The translations under genes and the position numbers were made by a program. The notes beneath the pieces were generated by a model. It was given only the letters and a program-made list of their open reading frames with translations. It did not search any database and was not told the origin of the DNA. From positions 1 to 11,313 of the forward strand of contig ONMG01000214.1 in assembly GCA_900318855.1 (NCBI GenBank): a stretch of 11,313 nucleotides of DNA, in the 5' to 3' direction. Origin of the DNA: an uncultured Prevotella sp. GTDB lineage: Bacteria > Bacteroidota > Bacteroidia > Bacteroidales > Bacteroidaceae. Of the stretch, positions 1 through 7,218 are shown piece after piece; positions within the stretch are counted from its first letter, which is position 1; each line of letters starts with the position of its first letter.

Positions 1-916
1 CGCCATGGTGCACAGGGCCAAAGGCAAGGTGAAGGACATGGAATTTGTGCAGTTCCACCCCACATCGCTCTACCACCCCGGCGAGACCCATCCCGCTTAC
101 CTCATCACGGAGGCCATGCGCGGCTACGGAGGCATCCTGAAGCTGCCCAACGGCGAGGCTTTCATGAAGAAATATGATGAGCGGGGGTCGCTGGCGCCAC
201 GCGACATCGTGGCACGGGCTATCGACAAGGAGATGAAGAAGAACGGCATCGACCACGTCTACCTCGACGTCACCCACAAGGATGCAGAACAGACCAAACA
301 TCACTTCCCGAATATCTACAAGAAATGCCTCTCCATAGGTATCGACATCACAAAGGACATGATACCGGTGCGTCCGGCAGCTCACTATATGTGCGGCGGC
401 ATCAAGGTCGACCTCAACGGACAGTCGAGCATCGAAGGACTCTATGCCCTGGGCGAATGCTCCTGCACCGGTCTGCATGGCGGCAACCGACTGGCTTCCA
501 ACTCACTCATCGAAGCTGTGGTCTATGCCGACACTGCTGCCAAGCACTCCTTGGAGCATGTGGACGACTTCGATTTCAACGACAAGGTGCCTGAGTGGAA
601 TGATGAGGGCACACTCACCAATGAGGAGCACATCCTCATCACTCAGGCTGCCAAGGAGGTGGGCGAGGTGATGTCGAACTACGTGGGCATCGTCAGAAGC
701 GACCTTCGACTGAAGCGCGCCTGGGACCGGCTCGACCTGCTCTACGAGGAGACCGAAAGCCTCTTCAAGCGCGTGAAAATCAGCCGCGACCTCTGCGAAC
801 TACGCAACATGATCAACGTGGGCTATCTCATCACACGCATGGCAATAGAGCGCAAGGAAAGTCGAGGACTGCACTACACGGTCGACTACCCCGTGCATGC
901 CTACGACAAAGAGTAA
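1..916 (+). CDS. nadB: L-aspartate oxidase, 3' part of gene (5' end outside window)
   Basis: NadB is a flavoprotein that oxidises L-aspartate to iminoaspartate, which NadA condenses with dihydroxyacetone phosphate to quinolinate in de novo NAD synthesis; it acts in the cytosol. The frame is open to the left edge, so the FAD-binding N-terminus is missing and the first Met seen (base 5) is internal. The roughly 304 codons present align closely, from memory, with the E. coli enzyme. The substrate and flavin-site segments appear in order: QFHPTSLY, ITEAMRGYGG, DERGSLAPRDIVARAID, PAAHYMCGG and GLHGGNRLASNSL, followed by the helical C-terminal domain ending in ERKESRGLHYTVDYP. FHPT, the DERG arginine, AAHY and the GGNR arginine are the usual active-site positions of the succinate dehydrogenase/fumarate reductase/NadB superfamily. 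The GLHGGNR segment and the short C-terminus favour NadB over SdhA/FrdA. The stop is TAA at 914-916. No clear terminator follows. Confidence 0.93.
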   Translation, partial: AMVHRAKGKVKDMEFVQFHPTSLYHPGETHPAYLITEAMRGYGGILKLPNGEAFMKKYDERGSLAPRDIVARAIDKEMKKNGIDHVYLDVTHKDAEQTKHHFPNIYKKCLSIGIDITKDMIPVRPAAHYMCGGIKVDLNGQSSIEGLYALGECSCTGLHGGNRLASNSLIEAVVYADTAAKHSLEHVDDFDFNDKVPEWNDEGTLTNEEHILITQAAKEVGEVMSNYVGIVRSDLRLKRAWDRLDLLYEETESLFKRVKISRDLCELRNMINVGYLITRMAIERKESRGLHYTVDYPVHAYDKE

Positions 917-972
917 GCGGTCGAAGAGTCAGTTTGTAAGAAAGGGCTCCAGATTACCCGTTTTTCGATTGA

Positions 973-1161
973 CAACCACTCGCAAGCTACATCAACATGG
1001 ACATGGCCTTGATGATGCCCCGTGGTAATGTTAGCATAGCGTGCAAGTCCATCAAGACTATCACGGACAAAGAGCAGCTTCAGACGTTTGGTTATCTTAG
1101 CGGCACTTTGTTTCCAATAGCCATTCTGGTGAACTTCGGACATGGCCCAAGGCACAGATAG
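973..1161 (+). pseudogene. Decayed fragment resembling the C-terminus of a GxxExxY-type protein
   Basis: Reading on from an in-frame TGA (970-972), 62 codons stay open to a TAG at 1159-1161. The translation includes IACKSIKTITDKEQLQTFGY, followed soon by FPIAILVNFG. This matches the general pattern of the C-terminal half of GxxExxY proteins, a PD-(D/E)XK-related family: a strand ending in E-x-K, then helix residues of the type 'QLLNYL', then 'GLLINFG'. Here the expected E of E-x-K is replaced (I-A-C-K), the N-terminal half is absent and no start codon is well placed, so it reads as a remnant. The antisense ORF over the same bases is less convincing. The family assignment is from memory of the pattern and needs a search. 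Confidence 0.4.
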
Positions 1162-1235
1162 AGCGTTATTATTACCACGACGCTGTCATCAGGGCTTTCT
1201 AAAATGATTGTGAGCAGATTTAGGAGGTATTGATT

Positions 1236-1260
1236 ATTTTATGCGCCCGGCGCAATTTTA
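1236..1260. repeat. 13-base palindrome flanked by ATTTTA direct repeats
   Basis: TGCGCCCGGCGCA at 1242-1254 is a perfect inverted repeat around a central C. It is bordered on both sides by the same hexamer, ATTTTA (1236-1241 and 1255-1260). A GC-rich palindrome in AT-rich sequence between short direct repeats could be a protein-binding dyad, a small hairpin or the scar of an insertion. Nothing visible decides between these. Confidence 0.45.
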
Positions 1261-1310
1261 CACGACAGCGATTTTCGTCATGGACAGGCTTTGTCCCTCG
1301 TAGGGGGGGG

Positions 1311-1375
1311 TGGCGCTGAGGGGATGGGGCGGCCGGCGAGCTTGCTCGTAAGGCTGCCCCATCCTCTCAGCACCA
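1311..1375. repeat. Long GC-rich hairpin (intergenic palindromic element)
   Basis: GCTGAGGGGATGGGGC (1315-1330) pairs with GCCCCATCCTCTCAGC (1356-1371) over 16 positions with a single G-T wobble. The stem extends outward through TGG/CCA (1311-1313 with 1373-1375) and inward through GGCC/GGCT and CGAGC/GCTCG around a TT tip. No T-run follows on either strand within the nearest bases, so it is not a typical intrinsic terminator, although it sits where nadB (plus) and the MG2-type gene (minus) converge and could stop or protect either mRNA. The length of the stem suggests an interspersed palindromic element. Confidence 0.7.
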
Positions 1376-1393
1376 TAGCTCCATGGGGAGCTA
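1376..1393. repeat. Short hairpin adjoining the long palindrome
   Basis: TAGCTCC (1376-1382) pairs perfectly with GGAGCTA (1387-1393) around the loop ATGG. It begins directly after the long palindrome, so the two form a double-hairpin unit. Its role is unknown; no T-run follows on the plus strand. Confidence 0.55.
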
Positions 1394-1491
1394 AAGTCTG
1401 TACATGATTTTCCAATAAACTTATTCTCGATTCAAGGTGACGCATTGATGAAGTCTGGAATATTCACCTCTGAGTCTGTAATTTCCCGCTG

Positions 1492-4089
1492 TTACGGCTT
1501 TGCCTTCTCCTGCCGAGGGGCCGACGGGGCAGCCGTGGGTGCCGGCTGTTGCGGTGGGCAGGAACTGGCGAGTACGGCTGCCGGCACACCATTGCTTATG
1601 CCCTCGGCACTGACTCCGACGGCCGCCGCCTCACTGCCATTATAGCATGTCACCACGATCTCACCTTTGTCATCAGTCTTCATGTCGGGATTCCAGTAGA
1701 GGGTGCGACGTCGGTCGGCAATCCCCTCGGCGGCCGAATCGACGGCATACGAAGGCGAATAGAAGGCGGCAGGGGCATTATAGCCTTGGATGAGCGTACG
1801 CCTCAGGCCCTTGGCATCAATATAGTTTTTGTTGGCATCCCAGCGGTCTTCCATTGTCAGGTCGCAGCGCACGTACATCTTGCTCAGCTTGGTCTGCTGT
1901 ACCGTGTCGACATCAATATCGCTCCAGTAGCTCTTAGCCTTCTGCTCTTTTATGCGGAAGTTGTTCTTGTCGAAGCCGTAACTCCAGGAACCGGTACGGT
2001 CGAGATAGAGCATAGCGGTCTCAATGGCATTGATATAACCGTTGAAAAACTGCTGTTCCATCATCCTTCCACCGACACTGTATTTGAGCTCGGTGGTGTT
2101 GTAGAGCTTGCCGTCCTCGGAAATGGCGGGGTTGATGGTATGCATGAGGTAACCAAAGTCGGCTCTGACGGGCTTCCCCTCATCGCGCAGCCGGTCGACG
2201 ATTTGCCGAATGTTGTAGAAGCCCACGATGTCGCGCTCAAACGATTCGGTCTCCTTAGTGATGTTCTTGTTGCGGAATTTCCCCTTCACGATGATGCCTG
2301 CCAACTGGTGGACATCGGAATCCTGAGGCAACGCCTGGGCCATCTCCACCTTATGGCCGAAAGAGGCAGTATCGACAATGTCGGCCCATTTGGGATGCAT
2401 CTCGTCGAAGTCGTAGGGACGGAGCGGGGCATCAAAGTTGCGTTTGAGCGTCACCGTGGTCTCCCGGTTCTGCTTCTTGCCGTCCTTACGGGTCTGAATA
2501 AGCGCGTCGAGCGAGCCCGTGAAATCGTCCAGGGGGATGGAGAAATTGCCCAGCGAGTCGGTGGTGGTGGCACCGGAGAGACAGAGGGAGTCGCGCCGTG
2601 CCATCACCGTGACACCCAGATTCTTCTGTACACCGCGCAGCAAGGCGTTGACATGTCCGTAGAGCATGAGCCGGTTTTCGGGCAGGTAGGCAGGCTGAAA
2701 CGTCTGCAAGCCGAAGACCTTGCTGAGGTCGTACTTGCGCCAGCCACGGATGAGGAGCAGGTCGTCGAGCATGCGCATGCGCCGGTTGGAGCGATCGAGG
2801 AAGTAGAAGCCGGGATGGGGAATATAGCCTTTGAGATCGGAGGTGAGCAGAAGGTCGGTGCAGATATTGTCGGCATCAGCCAGGTAGTCACTGCTCGAGG
2901 CATTGGTCACCGACACCGATACCGAGGCGTTCCTCACCGGCTGTCCTTGGCCTGTGGTGAGGCGCAGTCGGCAGGTCACCTTGTCGAAGGGACCGTAGAC
3001 CGGCTTGTCGGTGACGGCCGAGAGACGGGCTTCCGTATGCGGCATCACATAACAGAAGCGGTCGGCAAGGGTCAGACCGGCTGTATTGACAAGTGAGAGT
3101 CTCACCACACCGGCTGGAACTGATGAGGTGACGATGCGGATAAGCCGCGACGCGGTGCCGTTGAAGCGCACGGGGGCATAAGTCTGCGGGATGCCTTCTG
3201 AGAAGAGGAAGACGGCCAGCGAGTCATCGGGCAACGAGCTGCTGCGGCTTACGAGCACATCGATATTCTCGCCATGCGTCACGGCTGTGAGCACGTAGCC
3301 TTGCGGCTCAGCTTCGGGCAGCGTGAAGTGATGCTTCTTGCCGGCGAACGTCACTTCCACCGTGGCGGGCTTCTTCCCGGGGATATAGTTGAAAGAGCCC
3401 ATGCCGTCATGCACCGTGGCTACCGTGTACGACTCACCGCTGCCGGGCATCGTGAGCACTCCTTCGATGTTCACTCTTCCGCTGTCACGGCTCAGCGCCT
3501 CCATTCCCACTCGTGAGGTGATGCCCTCTACCAAATGTCCGCCCTCGGGGAAGAAGCGCAACGTGAGTGCTTCCACCTCGTCGCCCGGCCGCTGCTTCAT
3601 GCTCTTGTCCATGCGGTAAGTGGCAATGCTCCGTGGCTCATTGGGGCGCAGACGTTTGCGGAAGATGGGAAAGGTGCGCGAGAAACATTGCGGCTCGCTG
3701 AAGGCCAGCATCCACTTAGTGTAGGCACGCACCTCGAAATAGCCCGTGAAAAACTGCGAGGATAGCGAGAACTGCCCATGCCCCTCACCCTTGTCGAGCT
3801 TCACTATCTGACGCTCAACCACATTGCCCAAAGGGTCGACAAGCTCCACATAGAGAGGCTTACTGATGAGACTCGGCTGAAGGTCAGACGAAGTGACGAC
3901 GTAGGCCTTATACCAAATGGTGTCGCCCTGATAATAGCTGGAATTGTCGAAGTGGAGATACACCTTCTCACGCGGAAAATCATGGGCAAAGCGCTGAGCC
4001 TGGGTCAGCAAACGGTCGAAAGCTGTAGTCTGAGCCGGTACCAACAGCACCGGGAGAGAGAGCAGAAGAATTAAGAATAGTCGTTTCAT
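1492..4089 (-). CDS. Secreted MG2-like / carboxypeptidase-regulatory-like envelope protein
   Basis: The 865-residue product begins with a clear signal peptide (MKRLFLILLLSLPVLLVPAQ), so it is exported; there is no lipobox cysteine and no further strong membrane segment. Residues about 40-150 (EKVYLHFDNSSYYQGDTIWY onward) match the macroglobulin MG2-type beta-sandwich common in large Bacteroidetes surface proteins. Around residues 490-540 there is a transthyretin-like, carboxypeptidase-regulatory-like stretch (VTVMARRDSLCLSGATTTDS), and around 590-690 a region recalling the TonB-receptor plug found in this family, but there is no outer-membrane barrel. A final sandwich (YWNPDMKTDDKGEIVV) ends near residue 835. 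The last 23 residues are rich in Pro, Ala and Gln and look disordered. Function is not established for this family; a role in the envelope or in surface assembly is likely but unproven. The gene lies 87 bases downstream of nhaD on the same strand, with a terminator-like hairpin between them. Confidence 0.8.
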   Translation of the reverse strand: MKRLFLILLLSLPVLLVPAQTTAFDRLLTQAQRFAHDFPREKVYLHFDNSSYYQGDTIWYKAYVVTSSDLQPSLISKPLYVELVDPLGNVVERQIVKLDKGEGHGQFSLSSQFFTGYFEVRAYTKWMLAFSEPQCFSRTFPIFRKRLRPNEPRSIATYRMDKSMKQRPGDEVEALTLRFFPEGGHLVEGITSRVGMEALSRDSGRVNIEGVLTMPGSGESYTVATVHDGMGSFNYIPGKKPATVEVTFAGKKHHFTLPEAEPQGYVLTAVTHGENIDVLVSRSSSLPDDSLAVFLFSEGIPQTYAPVRFNGTASRLIRIVTSSVPAGVVRLSLVNTAGLTLADRFCYVMPHTEARLSAVTDKPVYGPFDKVTCRLRLTTGQGQPVRNASVSVSVTNASSSDYLADADNICTDLLLTSDLKGYIPHPGFYFLDRSNRRMRMLDDLLLIRGWRKYDLSKVFGLQTFQPAYLPENRLMLYGHVNALLRGVQKNLGVTVMARRDSLCLSGATTTDSLGNFSIPLDDFTGSLDALIQTRKDGKKQNRETTVTLKRNFDAPLRPYDFDEMHPKWADIVDTASFGHKVEMAQALPQDSDVHQLAGIIVKGKFRNKNITKETESFERDIVGFYNIRQIVDRLRDEGKPVRADFGYLMHTINPAISEDGKLYNTTELKYSVGGRMMEQQFFNGYINAIETAMLYLDRTGSWSYGFDKNNFRIKEQKAKSYWSDIDVDTVQQTKLSKMYVRCDLTMEDRWDANKNYIDAKGLRRTLIQGYNAPAAFYSPSYAVDSAAEGIADRRRTLYWNPDMKTDDKGEIVVTCYNGSEAAAVGVSAEGISNGVPAAVLASSCPPQQPAPTAAPSAPRQEKAKP

Positions 4090-4119
4090 ATTGGTTTTTG
4101 TTCTGAGGGTTAAAGCAAA

Positions 4120-4153
4120 CGATGCCGGACACCTGTAGAGGCAACCGGCATCG
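4120..4153 (-). terminator. Probable rho-independent terminator of nhaD
   Basis: CGATGCCGG and CCGGCATCG form a perfect 9-bp stem (4120-4128 with 4145-4153). A second short stem, CCT/AGG, lies inside the 16-base loop. Read on the minus strand, the stem is followed at once by TTTGCTTT. It begins about 24 bases after the nhaD stop codon, so it probably ends or attenuates nhaD transcription before the MG2-type gene. No TAnnTTTG box was found between the hairpin and that gene, so read-through may supply its transcripts. Confidence 0.7.
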
Positions 4154-4176
4154 CAGTAAGGTTTCTGGTCGGCGAA

Positions 4177-5577
4177 TCAGATAGCGTAGAGGTAGGTACG
4201 GATAAACCAATAGAGCACGATACCAGCGAGATAGCCCACAAAGGCTATCCATGTGACATGCTTCATATACCAGCCAAAAGTGATTTTCTCGAGACCCATT
4301 ACCACAACACCGGCTGCACTACCGATGATGAGCAGTGAGCCACCAACACCGGCACAGTAGGCCAGGAGCTGCCAGAAGACACCGTCGGGAGCAAAGGCAC
4401 CCTCGGCACCCACAGGATACATACCCATGCAGCCTGCCACCAGCGGCACATTGTCGATGATGCTTGAGAGCACGCCAATGATGCCGGTCACAAGGAAATG
4501 ATTGCCATTGAAGGTGCTGTCGAGACCGGAGCCCAGGGCGTGAAGCGCACCTATCTCCTCCAGACAGCTCACAGCCATGAGGATACCCAAGAAGAAAAGG
4601 ATGGTGCTCATATCAATGCGGCGTATCATGTTGACCACACGCTTTTGCATGCCTTCTTTATCGTGACCACGGTGCAGATGACGATAGAACACCTCGGTGA
4701 CTATCCACAGCACACTCAGCGCCAGCAGTATGCCCACGAAGGGGGGAAGGTCGGTGAGCGCACGGAAGATGGGCACAAAGATGAGACCGCCCACACCCAC
4801 GCAGAACACGACCTTGCGCTGGAATTCGGAAAACTCCTGTTCGCTCGACAGGCTGTCCAGTGGGGCGGCGTCAGGCAGTTCGCCTTTCAGTCCAAATTGC
4901 AGGATGAGCGCCGGCACCACCATGGAAACCAACGAAGGAATGATGATTTCGCAGATGACACCTATAGCTGTGATGAGCCCCTTGTTCCAAAGCATGATGG
5001 TGGTCACATCGCCGATGGGCGAGAAGGCTCCGCCGGAATTGGCAGCAATGATGACAAGAGAGGCATAGACCATGCGGTCCTTGTGGTCTTTGACCAACTT
5101 GCGGAGAATCATTATCATCACTATCGACGTGGTCATGTTGTCGAGGATGGCCGAAAGGAAGAACGACATGAAGGCGATGCGCCAGAGCAGTGCGCGCTTG
5201 GAGCGGGTGTGCATCACGCGCCTCACCCAGTCGAAGCCTCCGTTCTGATCGACAACCTCTACTATTGTCATAGCTCCCATGAGGAAGAACAGCGTGGTGC
5301 CCGTGTCGCCGAGGTGATTGATGATGAGGTCGTTGACGAAGGTGAGCACATGGTCAACGTGCTTCCCAAGCTCGGGATGGGTCAGCGCAAGAACACTCTC
5401 GAAGTTGGGGTGAATGAGGTTGACGAAATACCCCGGATCAATCATGTAAAGTGTCCAAACGGCAACAAACATAAACAGCGCTATGGCTGCTTTGTTTACC
5501 TTAGTGACACTCTCAAGAGCAATGAAAAGGTAGCCAATGATAAAAACAGCTACGATCGCAATAGACAAAGTCGACAT
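4177..5577 (-). CDS. nhaD: NhaD-type Na+/H+ antiporter
   Basis: This is an inner-membrane antiporter that exchanges cytoplasmic Na+ (or Li+) for external protons, helping sodium and pH homeostasis. The 466-residue product is almost entirely hydrophobic helices, with more than ten likely membrane segments. It carries the conserved internal motifs of the NhaD/ion transporter superfamily: ILDNMTTS (about residues 144-151), NSGGAFSPIGDVTT (about 180-193) and SSIIDNVPLVAG (near 375), whose Asp/Asn pairs lie in the broken helices of the transport site. I chose the ATG at 5577 (MSTLSIAIVAVFIIG). The longer frame back to 5715 runs across the TAnnTTTG promoter box at 5613-5620 and into the rhaB promoter region. 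The gene is divergent from rhaB, with 150 bases between the start codons, and is followed by a hairpin terminator. Confidence 0.9.
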   Translation of the reverse strand: MSTLSIAIVAVFIIGYLFIALESVTKVNKAAIALFMFVAVWTLYMIDPGYFVNLIHPNFESVLALTHPELGKHVDHVLTFVNDLIINHLGDTGTTLFFLMGAMTIVEVVDQNGGFDWVRRVMHTRSKRALLWRIAFMSFFLSAILDNMTTSIVMIMILRKLVKDHKDRMVYASLVIIAANSGGAFSPIGDVTTIMLWNKGLITAIGVICEIIIPSLVSMVVPALILQFGLKGELPDAAPLDSLSSEQEFSEFQRKVVFCVGVGGLIFVPIFRALTDLPPFVGILLALSVLWIVTEVFYRHLHRGHDKEGMQKRVVNMIRRIDMSTILFFLGILMAVSCLEEIGALHALGSGLDSTFNGNHFLVTGIIGVLSSIIDNVPLVAGCMGMYPVGAEGAFAPDGVFWQLLAYCAGVGGSLLIIGSAAGVVVMGLEKITFGWYMKHVTWIAFVGYLAGIVLYWFIRTYLYAI

Positions 5578-5612
5578 ATTAATATTATAATGTTCTGATG
5601 GTTTACAGTGCG

Positions 5613-5641
5613 CAAAGGTACTAATAAAAATCAAAATCAAA
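5613..5641 (-). promoter_or_regulatory. nhaD promoter (Bacteroidetes type)
   Basis: On the minus strand, TACCTTTG (5613-5620) is an exact TAnnTTTG -7 box, and TTTG at 5638-5641 is a possible -33 element 17 bases upstream. This spacing is slightly shorter than the usual 19-20. It predicts a 5' leader of roughly 30 bases before the ATG at 5577. The -33 element lies between the two half-sites of the proposed rhamnose operator, so binding there could also affect nhaD. Confidence 0.6.
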
Positions 5642-5656
5642 AGCACAAAAATCAAA
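5626..5656 (+). promoter_or_regulatory. Candidate rhamnose-activator (RhaR-like) operator upstream of rhaB
   Basis: The decamer AAAAATCAAA occurs twice as an exact direct repeat (5626-5635 and 5647-5656), with starts exactly 21 bases apart, about two helical turns. The second ATCA ends 31 bases before the rhaB -7 box. Paired direct half-sites about 21 bp apart next to the -35 region are typical of AraC-family activators such as RhaS/RhaR. The same arrangement recurs upstream of rhaD (11268-11300), which supports the call. Confidence 0.5.
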
Positions 5657-5685
5657 TATTTAAGGGTAAGAAATCGAAAAGTAAT

Positions 5686-5693
5686 TAATTTTG
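5686..5693 (+). promoter_or_regulatory. rhaB -7 promoter box
   Basis: TAATTTTG matches TAnnTTTG exactly and lies 34 bases before the rhaB ATG, predicting a leader of about 28 bases. No good -33 TTTG is seen 17-20 bases upstream, which fits a promoter that needs an activator. Confidence 0.6.
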
Positions 5694-5727
5694 CAACAGA
5701 TAAATCGATACTCACTAAATCTAAGAT

Positions 5728-7203
5728 ATGTCAGACAAGAAATACTACCTCGCTGTCGACCTCGGTGCCACAAGTGGCCGCACGGTCATTGGCTCTCTCA
5801 CCGATGACAAGGTAGAGCTGCGCGAACTCACCCGCTTCGGCAACGAGCTCATCCATATGGGAAAACACGTGTACTGGGATCTCTATGCCCTCTACAACGA
5901 AATCATCAAGGCGTTGCGCATGGTAGCCACGGAGCAGATACCTCTGAGCAGCATCGGCATCGACACCTGGGGATGCGACTTCTCGCTCATAGCTGCCGAC
6001 GGAGCGCTGTTGCGCAATCCCCTCGCCTACCGCGATCCCTTCACCAACGGTGCCATGGAGAAATACTTCCAGGAGAAATACAATAAAAATAAGGTATATG
6101 AGCTCACGGGCATCCAGTTTATGAACTTCAACTCGCTCTTCCAGCTCTACGCCATGCAGGAGGAGAACTACTCAGCACTGCGCATTGCCGACAAGGTGCT
6201 CTTCACGCCCGATGCCCTGACCTATCTGCTCACAGGAAAGGCCATCTGTGAATACACCATCGCGTCGACCTCTGAAATGCTTAATCCCAACAAGGGCGAC
6301 CTCGATGACACGCTGGTGAAAAGCGTGGGACTGCAGCGGAGCCAGTTCGGACAGCTGACGCTGCCGGGCACCCTTGTGGGAACACTGACACCCGAAGTGC
6401 AGAAGCTCACCGGCCTGGGTGCAGTGCCCGTGGTGGCCGTGGCTGGTCACGATACGGCCAGTGCCGTTGCAGCAGTGCCTGCCAGGGATGAGCACTTCGC
6501 CTATCTGAGCAGCGGCACATGGAGCCTCATGGGCATCGAAACCCATAAGCCCATCATCAATGCCCGCAGCTTCAATCTCAACTTCACCAACGAGGGCGGC
6601 ATCGAAGGCACCACGCGTTTCCTGAAGAACATCTGCGGAATGTGGCTCTATGAGCGCTGCCGTCGCGAATGGCCTGAGCTCAAGGACCTGTCGCACGCCG
6701 AGTTGCAGGAGCAAGCTGCCGGCGAAGAAGCCTTCCGCAGCCTCATCAACCCCGACGATGCACTCTTCGCCGCGCCCGACTCCATGACCATGGCCATCAA
6801 CACCTATTGTCGCCGTACCTCCCAACTTCTGCCCGAGACACCGGCACAGTACTGCCGCTGCATCTTCGACTCGCTGGCTCTACGCTACCGCCAGGTGATG
6901 GGTTATCTCAAGGAGATGGCACCCTTCGACATCCAAGTTCTCCACATCATAGGAGGAGGCTCCAAGAATGCCTACCTCGACCAGTTCACCGCCAACAGCT
7001 GCAACATCAGGGTTCTTGCAGGACCTCAGGAAGGCACAGCCTTAGGCAATGTCATGCTCCAGGCCAAAGCCGGCGGAAGAGTGAAAGATGTGTGGGAAAT
7101 GCGCCGCATCATCGCTCACAGCATCAACCTTGAAAGCTATGAGCCCAAAGATACGGAGCTATGGAAAGAAGCATATAATAAATACCTTGAAATAACCACT
7201 TAG
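5728..7203 (+). CDS. rhaB: L-rhamnulokinase
   Basis: RhaB (called rhaK in Bacteroides) phosphorylates L-rhamnulose with ATP to L-rhamnulose-1-phosphate in the cytosol, the second enzymatic step of rhamnose breakdown. The 491-residue protein is a full-length FGGY-family sugar kinase, close in size to the E. coli enzyme. Visible motifs are the N-terminal phosphate-binding loop DLGATSGR (residues 11-18), GIDTWGCDFSL (77-87), VAGHDTASAVAAVP with the expected catalytic Asp at about 242, SSGTWSLMG (261-269), and the C-terminal nucleotide-binding GGGSKNAYLDQFTA (about 408-421). The start ATG is preceded by an AT-rich leader without Shine-Dalgarno, as is usual in this phylum. It is the first gene of the rhaB-rhaA-rhaT operon, probably controlled by the repeats at 5626-5656. 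Confidence 0.96.
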   Translation: MSDKKYYLAVDLGATSGRTVIGSLTDDKVELRELTRFGNELIHMGKHVYWDLYALYNEIIKALRMVATEQIPLSSIGIDTWGCDFSLIAADGALLRNPLAYRDPFTNGAMEKYFQEKYNKNKVYELTGIQFMNFNSLFQLYAMQEENYSALRIADKVLFTPDALTYLLTGKAICEYTIASTSEMLNPNKGDLDDTLVKSVGLQRSQFGQLTLPGTLVGTLTPEVQKLTGLGAVPVVAVAGHDTASAVAAVPARDEHFAYLSSGTWSLMGIETHKPIINARSFNLNFTNEGGIEGTTRFLKNICGMWLYERCRREWPELKDLSHAELQEQAAGEEAFRSLINPDDALFAAPDSMTMAINTYCRRTSQLLPETPAQYCRCIFDSLALRYRQVMGYLKEMAPFDIQVLHIIGGGSKNAYLDQFTANSCNIRVLAGPQEGTALGNVMLQAKAGGRVKDVWEMRRIIAHSINLESYEPKDTELWKEAYNKYLEITT

Positions 7204-7218
7204 CGGCTGAAGTCCGCA

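Larger units (their letters stand above)
917..1491. other. Gene-poor gap between nadB and the MG2-type gene
   Basis: This 575-base gap separates two genes whose 3' ends converge on it. It has no convincing intact gene. It contains, from left to right, a decayed coding fragment (973-1161), a perfect 13-base palindrome flanked by direct repeats (1236-1260), a run of eight G (1303-1310), a very long GC-rich hairpin (1311-1375) and a second, smaller hairpin (1376-1393). The last 100 bases are AT-rich without clear structure. A relic followed by dense palindromes suggests a site of past insertion and decay; that is an inference. Confidence 0.6.

Noticed and set aside
901..1155. 84-codon minus-strand frame in the gap after nadB
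   Set aside because: It overlaps the end of nadB and the relic at 973-1161, and its translation matches nothing I know; the plus-strand reading has a clearer family pattern.
1241..1303. 20-codon frame after an AGGAGG sequence (1222-1227)
   Set aside because: Its first codons lie in the perfect palindrome, the spacing from AGGAGG is long, and Shine-Dalgarno sequences are poor evidence for starts in this phylum.
1303..1310. Run of eight G as a phase-variation switch
   Set aside because: It is not inside a gene or between promoter elements that I can identify, so slipping would have no visible consequence.
1549..3096. 515-codon open frame on the plus strand, antisense to the MG2-type gene
   Set aside because: It lies wholly inside a well-supported minus-strand gene, has no recognisable domains, and its openness is explained by GC-rich codon use of the real gene.
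4498..5598. 366-codon plus-strand frame over nhaD
   Set aside because: Its translation is rich in His, Glu and Asp with no family resemblance; it mirrors the codons of nhaD, whose membrane helices and motifs are clear.
5578..5715. N-terminal extension of NhaD by 46 residues
   Set aside because: The extension would place the start upstream of the exact TAnnTTTG box at 5613-5620 and inside the rhaB promoter; NhaD proteins normally begin close to the first helix, as at 5577.
6172..6825. 217-codon minus-strand frame inside rhaB
   Set aside because: It is a shadow of the kinase gene, with no domain or promoter of its own.
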